Shown here: piece by piece, positions 50,613 through 58,931 of the stretch
How the letters are laid out: the number at the start of each line of letters is the position of its first letter
How positions within the stretch are numbered: position 1 is the first letter of the stretch
Assembly: GCF_017874595.1 (NCBI RefSeq)
Contig: NZ_JAGILA010000011.1
Span: forward strand, 124,001-188,000
From: Sinorhizobium kostiense
GTDB lineage: Bacteria > Pseudomonadota > Alphaproteobacteria > Rhizobiales > Rhizobiaceae
Direction: 5' to 3'
DNA length: 64,000 nucleotides
Made by a program: the position numbers and the translations under genes
Notes under the pieces: model-generated
Told to the model about the DNA's origin: nothing
The model's input: only the letters and a program-made list of their open reading frames with translations
Databases searched by the model: none

Positions 50613-51875
50613 TCATTTCTTGTTCGACAGATATTTCTGCTGCGCCTTGGTCAGGTAATCCGCCCATTGATTGGCGAGCTCTTCCGGTGTGATGTCGCCA
50701 AGGAGCGCTTCCTGGCTCGTCTTGATGGCGAGCGAGTCCTTGAAGAAGGCGAATTCTTCGAGATAGGTCGGCATGACGGTCGGGATGGCGTCCTTGTCGG
50801 CCAGTTCGTCGAACCAGCCCTTGAATTGGGGGCTCGAGTAGAAGGGGTCGTTTTCGGCCGACTTGTGCACCGGCAGCGCGCCGGTGCGCTTGTTCCACTC
50901 GATGTTGCCTTCCGGACCTTCGAGCGTTTCGATCAGCTTCCAGGAAAGATCCTTATTCTGGCTGGCCGCAAGCATCGACCAGCCGGCATAGCCGATCGTC
51001 GGGAACGTCTTGCCGCTCGGCCCCTTAGGCATGGTCGTGACGCCGAAATCCTCAGGCTTCATGCGTTCGGCGATCGCGATCAGCGCATCGGGGTCCTGGT
51101 CGAGGAAGGCACAGGTGCCGCTGTAGAAGCCGGCAACGATCTCGTTGAAGCCCCAGTTGACGCTGTCCTTCGGCGCGTGGCCGTTCTTGTAAAGGTCGAT
51201 GACCCAGGTGAGCCCCTTGACCCAGCCCTCACTGTTCATCGTCGAGGTACCGTCCTCGTTGAAGAACTTATTGTCGCCGGCCATGGTGGCGCCGAACATC
51301 ACCCAACCATTGAGGCCGCCCGGGCCGCCGCGCAGGCAGTAGCCGTATTTGCCCGGCAGCTTGGAGATTGCCTCGGAGGCCTTGACGAAATCGTCCATCG
51401 TCTTCGGCGGCTCGGCAACGCCGGCTTCGTCGAGAAGTTTCTTGTTGTAGAACATCGCCCTGAGATAGAAGCCGTAGGGCAGCATATAGGCGGTGTCGTT
51501 GACGTCGCGGCCGAGTTCGAGTGCGCGCTCCGTTAGGCCCGCGGTGTGCTCCCATTTTTCGAGATAGGGCTCGAGGCTTTCGAGCATGCCGTTATTGGCG
51601 TAGAGCGACAGCCAGGTATCCGGCATTTCCATGACATCCGGGATTTCGCCAGCGGAGACCATGGTCGCGAATTTCTGGAAGGCCTCGCCCCAGGGCAGCG
51701 AGATGATCTCCACTGTGGTGCCGGGGTTTGCCGCTTCGAACTTGGCGACGATCGATTTCAGAGTTTCGGTACGCTCCGGGCTGGTGATGACCTCGACGAG
51801 CTTCAGCCGGGTGTCGGCAAGTGCGCTGCCGGCCATCAGCGTGGCGAGGAGGGTGGCTGTGATCAGTTTCCTCAT
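50613..51875 (-). CDS. CUT1 ABC transporter substrate-binding protein
   Basis: 420 residues with a Sec signal peptide (MRKLITATLLATLMAGSALA). The SBP_bac_1 fold is seen in VAKFEAANPGTTVEIISLPW, PDVMEMPDTWLSLYANNGML and MLPYGFYLRAMFYNKKLLDEAG. It captures the operon's substrate, classically a sugar, polyol or glycoside. Since the enzyme gene upstream is a Cys/Met-type PLP lyase and not a glycosidase, the ligand may be an unusual conjugate. Confidence 0.91.
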   Translation of the reverse strand: MRKLITATLLATLMAGSALADTRLKLVEVITSPERTETLKSIVAKFEAANPGTTVEIISLPWGEAFQKFATMVSAGEIPDVMEMPDTWLSLYANNGMLESLEPYLEKWEHTAGLTERALELGRDVNDTAYMLPYGFYLRAMFYNKKLLDEAGVAEPPKTMDDFVKASEAISKLPGKYGYCLRGGPGGLNGWVMFGATMAGDNKFFNEDGTSTMNSEGWVKGLTWVIDLYKNGHAPKDSVNWGFNEIVAGFYSGTCAFLDQDPDALIAIAERMKPEDFGVTTMPKGPSGKTFPTIGYAGWSMLAASQNKDLSWKLIETLEGPEGNIEWNKRTGALPVHKSAENDPFYSSPQFKGWFDELADKDAIPTVMPTYLEEFAFFKDSLAIKTSQEALLGDITPEELANQWADYLTKAQQKYLSNKK

Positions 51876-51951
51876 TTTTGTTCCCTTTGTTCTTGACGGT
51901 TGAACCATACTCACGGAGCGGAGCGCGCGGGGTTTCCTCGCTCCGCTCTTG

Positions 51952-53127
51952 TCAGCCTTTCTGTGAAGCGGCACCGATCGCCGCTTCGAGATCGCTCCAG
52001 AGGGCCTCCGTTCCCTCCAGGCCGACATGGAGCCGTACCGACCGCGGAGAGATGCCGAAGGCGACCGCGGAATTGGGCTCAGCTTTCTGCGCCAGAACGA
52101 TTTCACCCGGCACGACGAGGCTTTCGTGGCCGCCCCAGGACACTCCGAGCTTGAAGATCTGCAGGTGATCGGCGAAGCGCCGCACGTCGACGTCTTCGCA
52201 GAAGATGAAGGAGAAAAGTCCAGAGGTGCCCGAAAGTCCCGGCGGCAAATGGTTGCCGAGGCCCGGATGGCAGACGATCTCCACCAGGGGGTGCTCCTGC
52301 AGGCGCCGGGCAATGGCAAGCGCCGAGCGCTCATGCGCCTTCATCCTGATCGGTAGCGTGCGCAGGCCACGGATAAGCAGCCAGGCGTCGAAGGGCGAAA
52401 GTTTGCCGCCGAGATAGGGGTAGGCTTCCGAACGGATGCGGCCGATCAGTTCCTTCGAGCCGGCGACGACACCGGCGACGACGTCGCTGTGGCCGCCCAG
52501 ATATTTCGACGCCGAATGGATGACGAGATCGACGCCGAGCGCGATCGGCTGCTGAAATACCGGGCTTGCCCAGCTGTTGTCGATGATGGTGAGGATGCCT
52601 TCGGCCTTCGCGAGAGCGGTCAAAGCGCCGACGTCATGGGTGTCCATCACCCAGCTTGTCGGGCTTTCCATGTAGAAGAGCTTGGCGCCGGGCAGTGCTT
52701 TCTCGACGGCCTCACCGTCGCGGCCGTCCACATAGGTGATATCGATGCGCATGCGTTTCAGATGCGTGCCGAACAGGCGGAAGGCGTCGGGATAGACATG
52801 CTTGACCGCGACGATGCGGTCGCCCGGTTCGACGAAGGAGAGCACGGTAGAGGAAATCGCCGACATGCCGCTTGCAAAGCCGATCGCATCCTCCGCACCT
52901 TCTAGCCGCGCCAGCATCTCCTCGAACATCCGGACCGTCGGATTGAGCCCACGGGTATAGATCGGCCGCACGCGCTCCCCCCGGTAGGCGGCGATCATCT
53001 CGTCATAGTCCTTGAAGGTGAAGAGCGAGGTCTGGACGATTGGCGGCACGACCGCATCGAAGGCATTTACCTCATCATGTGCTGCAATCAGCGAGGCTCG
53101 GTCGAACGGGTCGAGGCCGTCATTCAT
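51952..53127 (-). CDS. Cys/Met metabolism PLP-dependent enzyme (cystathionine beta-lyase-like)
   Basis: 391 residues, standard length. PLP residues are Lys208 in HSASKYLGGHSD and Asp183 in IIDNSWASPV; RPIYTRGLNPTVRMFEEML and FASGMSAISSTVLSF are the family signatures. It carries out beta- or gamma-elimination on sulfur amino acids such as cystathionine. Its start overlaps the GntR stop by ATGA and it is followed by the CUT1 transporter, so its real substrate may be an imported compound rather than cystathionine. Confidence 0.9.
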   Translation of the reverse strand: MNDGLDPFDRASLIAAHDEVNAFDAVVPPIVQTSLFTFKDYDEMIAAYRGERVRPIYTRGLNPTVRMFEEMLARLEGAEDAIGFASGMSAISSTVLSFVEPGDRIVAVKHVYPDAFRLFGTHLKRMRIDITYVDGRDGEAVEKALPGAKLFYMESPTSWVMDTHDVGALTALAKAEGILTIIDNSWASPVFQQPIALGVDLVIHSASKYLGGHSDVVAGVVAGSKELIGRIRSEAYPYLGGKLSPFDAWLLIRGLRTLPIRMKAHERSALAIARRLQEHPLVEIVCHPGLGNHLPPGLSGTSGLFSFIFCEDVDVRRFADHLQIFKLGVSWGGHESLVVPGEIVLAQKAEPNSAVAFGISPRSVRLHVGLEGTEALWSDLEAAIGAASQKG

Positions 53128-53831
53128 TTGGACATCTCCATGATGTCTTCCTCGACGATCGCGAGGATATTCAGCGTCTCTTGCCGGGCGGCGTCAGGGT
53201 CCTGCGCCGCGATCGCATTGAAGAGCGTGCGGTGGTAGGGGAAGGATCGCCGGGCGAAGTCCGGCCGGTTGAAGGGTTTCTCCCAAAATCGCTCGAAGGC
53301 TTCGCGCATCTGCTCAAGCAGTTGGCGGAAGAGCGGGTTGTGGGTGGCGTCGTATATGGCGAGATGGAACGCGAGATCCTCCGGGCCCGATGTGCCCTTG
53401 GCGAGGTGGACCCGCTCCATCTCATCAAGCTTCGCCTGGATATTGACGAGGTCGCTGTCGGTCCGGCGGCGCGCGGCCAGGATGCCCGCCTCGACCTCGA
53501 TGCCGCGTCGAACTTCGAGCGTTTGCAAGAGGGCGTCGCGCAGATGCTGGGTGTCGAGAGTGAGCGGCATGTGGATGGTGGCGCCGGTTATGGCGCGCAG
53601 CAGGTAGGTGCCGCTTCCCTTGCGCGACTCGACAACGCCGAGCGCCTGGAAATGGCTGAGGACCTCGCGGACCGTCGACCGGCCCACCATTAGCGCCGCC
53701 ATCAGTTCCCGCTCCGCCGGCAATCGGTCGCCGGGTTTCAGGCCGGAGCGCTCGATGTAGTCGGCAAGCGCATCGATGACCTGCTGCACACGGTCGATCG
53801 TTGGCAAGGGCAAGAGCGTCGCTTTGGTCAT
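53124..53831 (-). CDS. GntR/FadR (FCD) family regulator of the PLP lyase-CUT1 operon
   Basis: 235 residues: winged helix with KPGDRLPAERELMAALMVGR followed by STVREVLSHFQALGV, then an FCD domain with the metal-binding pattern (FHLAIYDATHNPLF, FPYHRTLFNAI). ATG 53831 is chosen as the usual FadR-type opening; the longer frame adds about 70 odd residues. An FCD-type operator half-site lies directly upstream, so autoregulation is likely. It is the first gene of a six-gene operon. Confidence 0.9.
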   Translation of the reverse strand: MTKATLLPLPTIDRVQQVIDALADYIERSGLKPGDRLPAERELMAALMVGRSTVREVLSHFQALGVVESRKGSGTYLLRAITGATIHMPLTLDTQHLRDALLQTLEVRRGIEVEAGILAARRRTDSDLVNIQAKLDEMERVHLAKGTSGPEDLAFHLAIYDATHNPLFRQLLEQMREAFERFWEKPFNRPDFARRSFPYHRTLFNAIAAQDPDAARQETLNILAIVEEDIMEMSK

Positions 53832-53845
53832 GACGTTCCGGCTAA

Positions 53846-53862
53846 AATTGGTCTGACATCTT
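53846..53862 (-). promoter_or_regulatory. Candidate FadR/PdhR-type operator upstream of the GntR gene
   Basis: AATTGGT-CTG-ACATCTT matches the left half and spacing of the AATTGGT-N3-ACCAATT pattern bound by FCD-type GntR proteins; the right half is only partly conserved. It lies 15 nt upstream of the start codon of the regulator. Confidence 0.45.
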
Positions 53863-54043
53863 AGCAGTATGCCGATGTGAGGAGAGGTGGTCAAGGGCGG
53901 GAAATTGCGGATTGGCCGGAGCAGGATATCCTCGGCCGTTGCCCCATCGACGGGGGGAGGAACTATCGCAACTGCGTTACCGGGGAGGACGCACAAAAGA
54001 CGATGCACAAGATGCCAGTCGGTCCCGGCTTTCAGGCGAGACA

Positions 54044-54769
54044 CTAGCCGGCGAGCGCCAGTAGCTTGCTGATCGCCGCATGGTCGAAGCCGCCGATGCC
54101 CTCGCGGATATCGGCGGCGATCGCTTCGGCCACGGCGTCCTCGTCGCGCCGCCGCAAGGCGTCGATCGCTTCCCGGTGCCGGTCGACCACGTAAAGCTCG
54201 GTGACGTGTTCCATGGCGATGCCGAGGATCGGCCCGAGCTGCAGCCAGACACTCTCGATCAGCGGCATGGCGACCTGGTCGGGATTGGCCGTGTAGATCC
54301 GCCGGTGGAACTCCTGGTTGGCGATCAGCGCCCCGGCCTTGTCGCCGACCGTAATCGCCATCTCGATCGCATCATCGAGCGCGACGATGCGATCGATCTG
54401 GCGATCGGAAAGATGGGCGATCGCCCGCCTCGCTGCATGGCTCTCGAGGGCGATCCGCAGAGAGATCAGTTCCTCGAAGCGGGCGGGAGTGATACGCGGC
54501 ACGACGATCCGCCGGTTTTCGAGAAATTGCAGCGCGCCGATCGACGTCAACTGCCTCAGCGCCTCGCGCACTGGCGTCGGGCTGCTCTCCAGCGCATCGG
54601 CTAGCCCACGTATGGTGATTGAGGTTCCCGGCCGAAAGGCGCCGACCATGATGGCCTGTCTGAGCCGCGTAAAGGCATAGTCGTGTGTGGTCATGCCTTC
54701 CGGCCGCGGAAAGGCTGGCAAGACAGGCGTCTTCAATGTCTTAGACCGGTCGTGGTGCAGTTGCATCAT
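54044..54769 (-). CDS. GntR/FCD family regulator of polyamine catabolism
   Basis: 241 residues. Winged helix: FTRLRQAIMVGAFRPGTSIT, then LADALESSPTPVREALRQL. FCD ligand domain: FEELISLRIALESHAARRAI, FHRRIYTANPD, DRHREAIDALRRRDED. Divergent from the gamma-glutamylputrescine synthetase gene with 73 nt between them and a palindrome in that gap, so it probably represses puuAB. ATG 54769 is the longest start; ATG 54694 (MTTHDYAF) would trim an unstructured lead and is also plausible. Confidence 0.88.
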   Translation of the reverse strand: MMQLHHDRSKTLKTPVLPAFPRPEGMTTHDYAFTRLRQAIMVGAFRPGTSITIRGLADALESSPTPVREALRQLTSIGALQFLENRRIVVPRITPARFEELISLRIALESHAARRAIAHLSDRQIDRIVALDDAIEMAITVGDKAGALIANQEFHRRIYTANPDQVAMPLIESVWLQLGPILGIAMEHVTELYVVDRHREAIDALRRRDEDAVAEAIAADIREGIGGFDHAAISKLLALAG

Positions 54770-54816
54770 GGGTCGAGCTTGACTCCAGATTTGGAATTAT
54801 GTCAATTTCCGGAAAA

Positions 54817-54826
54817 TGTGATCACA
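54817..54826. promoter_or_regulatory. Palindrome TGTGATCACA in the GntR-puuA divergent promoter
   Basis: A perfect 10-bp palindrome, flanked by AA on both sides, sits 16 nt upstream of the puuA ATG and 47 nt from the GntR start. It has the size and symmetry of GntR-family operators and is placed to control both genes. Confidence 0.5.
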
Positions 54827-54842
54827 AAAGAAGATTTGCGAT

Positions 54843-56207
54843 ATGTCTTTCGATACAGAACCGAGCGTGTTCGAGGCTTGGCTGGAGCAGAACGGACCGA
54901 TCGAGAGCATCCAGGCGGTTATCTGCGACCTGAACGGTATCATGCGCGGCAAGCGGGTTCCGGTGGAACAGGCTTCGAAGGTACTCGGAGGCGGCATTCG
55001 CATGCCGCTGTCGATCGTCGGCGTCGACGTCTGGGGCGAGGACATCATCGGCAGCGAGCAGGTTTTCGCGACCGGCGACCGCGACGGGCTTTGCGGCGTC
55101 ACCGGGCGCGGAGCCCTGCCGGTCAACTGGACTTCCCGGCCGAGCGCGCTGGTGCCGCTCTGGCTCTTTGTCGAAGAGGGCAAGCCCTTTCTCGCCGATC
55201 CGCGGCAGGCGCTTGCGGCCATCATTCGGGAATATCGCGAACTGGGGCTCCGGCCGGTCGTCGCGACGGAGCTCGAGTTTTATCTCATCGATCCGGAGCC
55301 GGACAGTGCCGTGCCGCCGATCTCACCCTATACCGGCAAGCGGCTCGACTCCGACGCGATCCTGTCGATCGACGAGCTCGACGATTTCGGGGAATTCTTC
55401 TCCGACGTCTACAAGGAATGCGCCCGCCAGAACGTTCCGGCCGATGCGGCGATCGCGGAGAACGGCATCGGCCAGTTCGAGATCAACCTGCTGCATACCG
55501 ACGATCCGCTGAAGGCGGCGGACGACGCGATCTTCTTCAAGCGCATCGTCAAGGGCGTCGCCCGCAAACATGGGCTCGCGGCCACCTTCATGGCCAAACC
55601 CTATGGCACGCGCTCCGGCAATGGCATGCATATCCACTTCAGCCTACTCGACGAAGAAGGCAACAATGTCTTCGACGATGGCAGCGATGAGGGGTCGTCA
55701 ACGTTGAAGTATGCGGTGGCGGGTCTTCTGCGCGGCATGGCGGAGACGACGCTGCTTTTTGCCCCGCACTTCAACTCCTACCGGCGCCTGCGCCCCGACA
55801 CTCACGCGCCGACGTCGGTTTCCTGGGGTTACGAGAACCGCACCTCGGCGATCCGCATACCCGGCGGCAATCCGGCCGCGCGCCGCATCGAACACCGGGT
55901 CGCCGGTGCCGACGCCAACCCCTATCTCGTCGTCGCGGCAATCCTCGGTGCCGCGCTCGTCGGCATCCGCAACAAATGGAAGCCGCCGGCGCCCGTCGCC
56001 GGGCGGGCTTATTCCACGGAAAAATTGCCCAAAATTCCAGCCGATTGGGGGCAGGCGGTCGATGCCTTCGAGGCAGGGACGATTGCCGCCGAGATCTTCG
56101 ACCCCGTGCTTCGCTCCATGCTGATCGCCTGCAAGCGCCAGGAGATCGCCGGCTTTGCCGAACAGGTCACGGACTACGAGTTCAGCGCCTATCTGGAAAT
56201 CGTGTGA
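54843..56207 (+). CDS. puuA: Gamma-glutamylputrescine synthetase (glutamine synthetase family)
   Basis: 454 residues. Glutamine-synthetase signatures are intact: VICDLNGIMRGKRVP in the beta-grasp domain, TELEFYLIDPE and IAENGIGQFEINLLHTDD for metal binding, KPYGTRSGNGMHIHFSL for ATP/substrate, and RRIEHRVAGADANPYLVVAA near the end. The N-terminus lacks the features of housekeeping GlnA and the next gene is a PuuB-like oxidase, so it most likely couples putrescine (or a similar amine) to glutamate. The stop and the next ATG overlap (TGATG). The ribosome site is weak. Confidence 0.9.
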   Translation: MSFDTEPSVFEAWLEQNGPIESIQAVICDLNGIMRGKRVPVEQASKVLGGGIRMPLSIVGVDVWGEDIIGSEQVFATGDRDGLCGVTGRGALPVNWTSRPSALVPLWLFVEEGKPFLADPRQALAAIIREYRELGLRPVVATELEFYLIDPEPDSAVPPISPYTGKRLDSDAILSIDELDDFGEFFSDVYKECARQNVPADAAIAENGIGQFEINLLHTDDPLKAADDAIFFKRIVKGVARKHGLAATFMAKPYGTRSGNGMHIHFSLLDEEGNNVFDDGSDEGSSTLKYAVAGLLRGMAETTLLFAPHFNSYRRLRPDTHAPTSVSWGYENRTSAIRIPGGNPAARRIEHRVAGADANPYLVVAAILGAALVGIRNKWKPPAPVAGRAYSTEKLPKIPADWGQAVDAFEAGTIAAEIFDPVLRSMLIACKRQEIAGFAEQVTDYEFSAYLEIV

Positions 56208-57511
56208 TGGCATCAAAATCCTATGCCGGCGACGGCGCCTATCCGACGAGCTACTACGCCGCCTCCCGAAACATCATCCGCGAGCCGGTGAGGCTTGAGG
56301 GGCGGGTGGAAACGGACATCTGCGTCGTTGGCGCCGGCTATACCGGACTGTCGACGGCCATTCATCTCGCGGAGAAGGGCTACAAGGTCGTGGTGGTCGA
56401 GGGCGCGCAGGTCGGGTGGGGCGCCTCTGGGCGCAATGGCGGCCAGATCGTCAACGGTCTTAATGCCAGTCTCTCCACTATTCAGCGTCGCTATGGCGAG
56501 GATGCCGCCCGCTTCGTTGGCGGGCAGGTGCAGGAGGGCGGTCGCATCATCCGCCGGCTCGTCAGTGAGTATCGGATCGACTGCGATCTGAAGTCCGGGA
56601 ATATCTATGCCGCCTATACCGCGGCGCACATGAAGGACCTCGAAGCAAAGCAGGCGCTCTGGCGCAAATACGGCATGGACGACCATCAGCTTCTCGACCG
56701 CGAGGCGCTGCGCAAGCTGGTCAATTCCGAGGCCTATTGCGGCGGCATGCTGGACACGACCGGCGGCCATATGCATCCGCTCAATTTGGTGCTGGGCGAG
56801 GCGCGTGCCTTCGAGAGCCTCGGCGGCGTCATTTACGAGATGTCGCCGGTGATACGCGTCGACCATGCGGTGGCACGGCCGAGCGTCCGCACCGACAAAG
56901 GGGAGGTCTCCGCTCGCATCGTCGTGCTTTGCGGCAATGCCTATCTCGGCGATGCAGTGCCGGAACTCGTCGCGCGCGTCATGCCGGTCTCGACGCAGAT
57001 GATCACCACCGAACCGCTCGGGGTGGAACTGGCGCATGCGATGATCCCGAGTGACATGTGCGTCGAGGACGTTCGCTACATCCTCGACTATTTCCGGCTT
57101 TCCGCCGACAGGCGGATGATCTTCGGCGGCGGCACGGTCTATGGCGGCACCGATCCGGCGGACGTGGTGGCGAAGCTCAGGCCCAATCTCGAAAGGGTCT
57201 TCCCGCGCCTGAAGGGCGTGAAGATCGACTATGCCTGGAGCGGAAACTTCGCGCTTTCCTTCACCCGCGTGCCGCAGATGGGGCGGATCAGCACCAGCAC
57301 CTACTTCGCCCATGGCTATAGCGGCCACGGCGTCACCGGTTCGCACCTCTTCGGCCGCATCCTCGCCGAGGCGATCGACGGCGACGCCTCGCGCTTCGAC
57401 GTATTCGCGAAGCTGCCCTGGTATCCTTTCCCCGGCGGGCGGAGGTTCCGCGCGCAATATTCGACGATCGGCTCCTGGTGGTATTCCTTCAAGGATGCGG
57501 TTGGCTGGTAG
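56207..57511 (+). CDS. puuB: Gamma-glutamylputrescine oxidoreductase (FAD, DAO family)
   Basis: 434 residues: G42-A-G-Y-T-G47 FAD loop, GASGRNGGQIVNGLNASL after the second strand, and the C-terminal HGYSGHGVTGSHLFGRILAE. It oxidises gamma-glutamylputrescine to the aldehyde with ammonia and hydrogen peroxide. Its start shares one base with the puuA stop, giving strong translational coupling. PuuC (aldehyde dehydrogenase) and PuuD (amidohydrolase) are not in this window after it. Confidence 0.9.
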   Translation: MASKSYAGDGAYPTSYYAASRNIIREPVRLEGRVETDICVVGAGYTGLSTAIHLAEKGYKVVVVEGAQVGWGASGRNGGQIVNGLNASLSTIQRRYGEDAARFVGGQVQEGGRIIRRLVSEYRIDCDLKSGNIYAAYTAAHMKDLEAKQALWRKYGMDDHQLLDREALRKLVNSEAYCGGMLDTTGGHMHPLNLVLGEARAFESLGGVIYEMSPVIRVDHAVARPSVRTDKGEVSARIVVLCGNAYLGDAVPELVARVMPVSTQMITTEPLGVELAHAMIPSDMCVEDVRYILDYFRLSADRRMIFGGGTVYGGTDPADVVAKLRPNLERVFPRLKGVKIDYAWSGNFALSFTRVPQMGRISTSTYFAHGYSGHGVTGSHLFGRILAEAIDGDASRFDVFAKLPWYPFPGGRRFRAQYSTIGSWWYSFKDAVGW

Positions 57512-57632
57512 CTTCGCCGTCGTGGCGGCGGCCCACCCCGGCGGCAGGCGCGCTGCCGTCGGTTCCCGCCAGTGGTGTCCTAAACGGATTTTTTAAGCCT
57601 CGTGCGTTCCGTGGAAAATAATATCTACAAAG

Positions 57633-57644
57633 ATTATCGATAAT
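57633..57644. promoter_or_regulatory. Palindrome ATTATCGATAAT upstream of the small membrane peptide gene
   Basis: A perfect 12-bp AT-rich palindrome inside an unusually AT-rich patch (57609-57645), about 50 nt upstream of the small ORF at 57695. Likely a promoter or operator element; the cognate factor is unknown. Confidence 0.4.
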
Positions 57645-57694
57645 GTCGGAGAACTCAGCTACCGTTTAGCAGGCTGAACCAGCGGGGACGAGAA

Positions 57695-57844
57695 ATGAGC
57701 GCGTCGAAGGCGATAATCCAATCCCGCATCTCGCTCCATGCGGCCGGACCGATCCGGCGTCCATCGGCGGCGCTCGTTCCCCACTCGCTCGCGATCCTCG
57801 CTGCCTTCGCTTTCGTCAGCGCCCTCGTCATCGGGGCCATCTGA
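57695..57844 (+). CDS. Small (49-residue) putative single-pass membrane protein
   Basis: ATG at 57695 follows GGGGACGAGAA. The product starts MSASKAIIQSRISLHAAGP, has a basic, Pro-containing middle (IRRPSAALVPHS) and ends with one hydrophobic helix, LAILAAFAFVSALVIGAI, directly before the TGA at 57842. A ribosome site, a palindromic AT-rich upstream region and a membrane anchor at the very C-terminus all argue for a real small gene. I do not recognise a family. It lies between the puuAB pair and a DMT exporter, co-oriented with both. Confidence is limited by size. Confidence 0.5.
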   Translation: MSASKAIIQSRISLHAAGPIRRPSAALVPHSLAILAAFAFVSALVIGAI

Positions 57845-58027
57845 GCGCAACGGCTATGGACCAGCATCCGACTTCTTCGCCGACCAAGTACCGCTCTTCG
57901 CCCTTATAGCCCCTGTTCCGTATGCCGGCCTTTTCCCCATGTGCAGGCGAAATCCGACTGTCGTTCACTCTGCGCATCTGATAGCTGGATTGCCGCGCCA
58001 CAAATCCGCGGCGCTTCTCCTTCAGCT

Positions 58028-58930
58028 ATGGGCTTCGCCGTGACTCAAGCCGTCAATTCCGCGCCGTCCCAGAATTCCCTCGCCATGGCCGCGCTGCTCG
58101 TAGGCGGTGTCGCCATCGGTGGCTCACCGATCTTCGTGCGGCTTTCCGAGGTGGGGCCGATGGCGACCGCCTTCTGGCGGGTGGCACTGGCCCTGATCCC
58201 GCTGGTCGTCTGGTCGCGCTTGCGCAACGGTGCGGTCGACGACAGACGCCCCGAGCGATTGTCGGACTACGCCCTCCTTGTCCTGCCAGGGATCTTCCTC
58301 GCCGTCGATCTTGGGGCATGGCACCTCTCCCTCGCAATGACCTCCGTCGCCAACGCGACATTGCTCGCCAATCTGGCGCCGGTTTTCGTGACGCTCGCCA
58401 GCTGGGCTCTGTTCCGCGCGCCGGTCAGCGGTCTTTTCGTGGTTGGCCTCGGGACTGCGGTCGCCGGCGTCGTGGTGTTGAAGGGCGGGCCGAATTCTTT
58501 TCACGGCGGTGAACTCACCGGCGATGCCATCGCAATTGTCGCCGCGATGTTCTATGCCGGCTACATCCTCGCCATCGGTCGGTTGAGAAGTCGCTTCGGC
58601 ACCAACCGCATCATGATCTGGAGCACTGCCTCGGCGGCGGTCTGCATCTTGCCCATGACCCTGATGACAGAAGCGGCGCTGTTCGCACCGAGCGCCTTCG
58701 GCTGGGCCATGCTCATTGGCCTTGCCTTCGTCAGCCATGCGGGCGGGCAGGTGGCGATCACCTATGCGCTCGCATATCTGCCGCCGGCTTTCTCCTCGCT
58801 GACGCTGCTTTTGCAGCCAGTCGTCGCCGCAGCCCTCGCTTGGGGGCTGCTCGGCGAACCGGTCGGCTTCATACAGGCGGTCGGCGGCGCAATCGTGCTG
58901 ATCGGCATCCTGATTGCCCGCCGCGGCTGA
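58028..58930 (+). CDS. EamA/DMT superfamily transporter
   Basis: 300 residues from ATG 58028; two EamA repeats and ten helices. First repeat: GVAIGGSPIFVRLSEVGPMA, ATAFWRVALALIPLVVW; second: ALAYLPPAFSSLTLLLQPVV, AALAWGLLGEPVGFIQAVGG. Such proteins export amino acids, amines or metabolites. Start is uncertain: no strong ribosome site; GTG 58040 is an alternative. It is convergent with the aminotransferase gene with 1 nt between them. Confidence 0.87.
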   Translation: MGFAVTQAVNSAPSQNSLAMAALLVGGVAIGGSPIFVRLSEVGPMATAFWRVALALIPLVVWSRLRNGAVDDRRPERLSDYALLVLPGIFLAVDLGAWHLSLAMTSVANATLLANLAPVFVTLASWALFRAPVSGLFVVGLGTAVAGVVVLKGGPNSFHGGELTGDAIAIVAAMFYAGYILAIGRLRSRFGTNRIMIWSTASAAVCILPMTLMTEAALFAPSAFGWAMLIGLAFVSHAGGQVAITYALAYLPPAFSSLTLLLQPVVAAALAWGLLGEPVGFIQAVGGAIVLIGILIARRG

Positions 58931-58931
58931 A

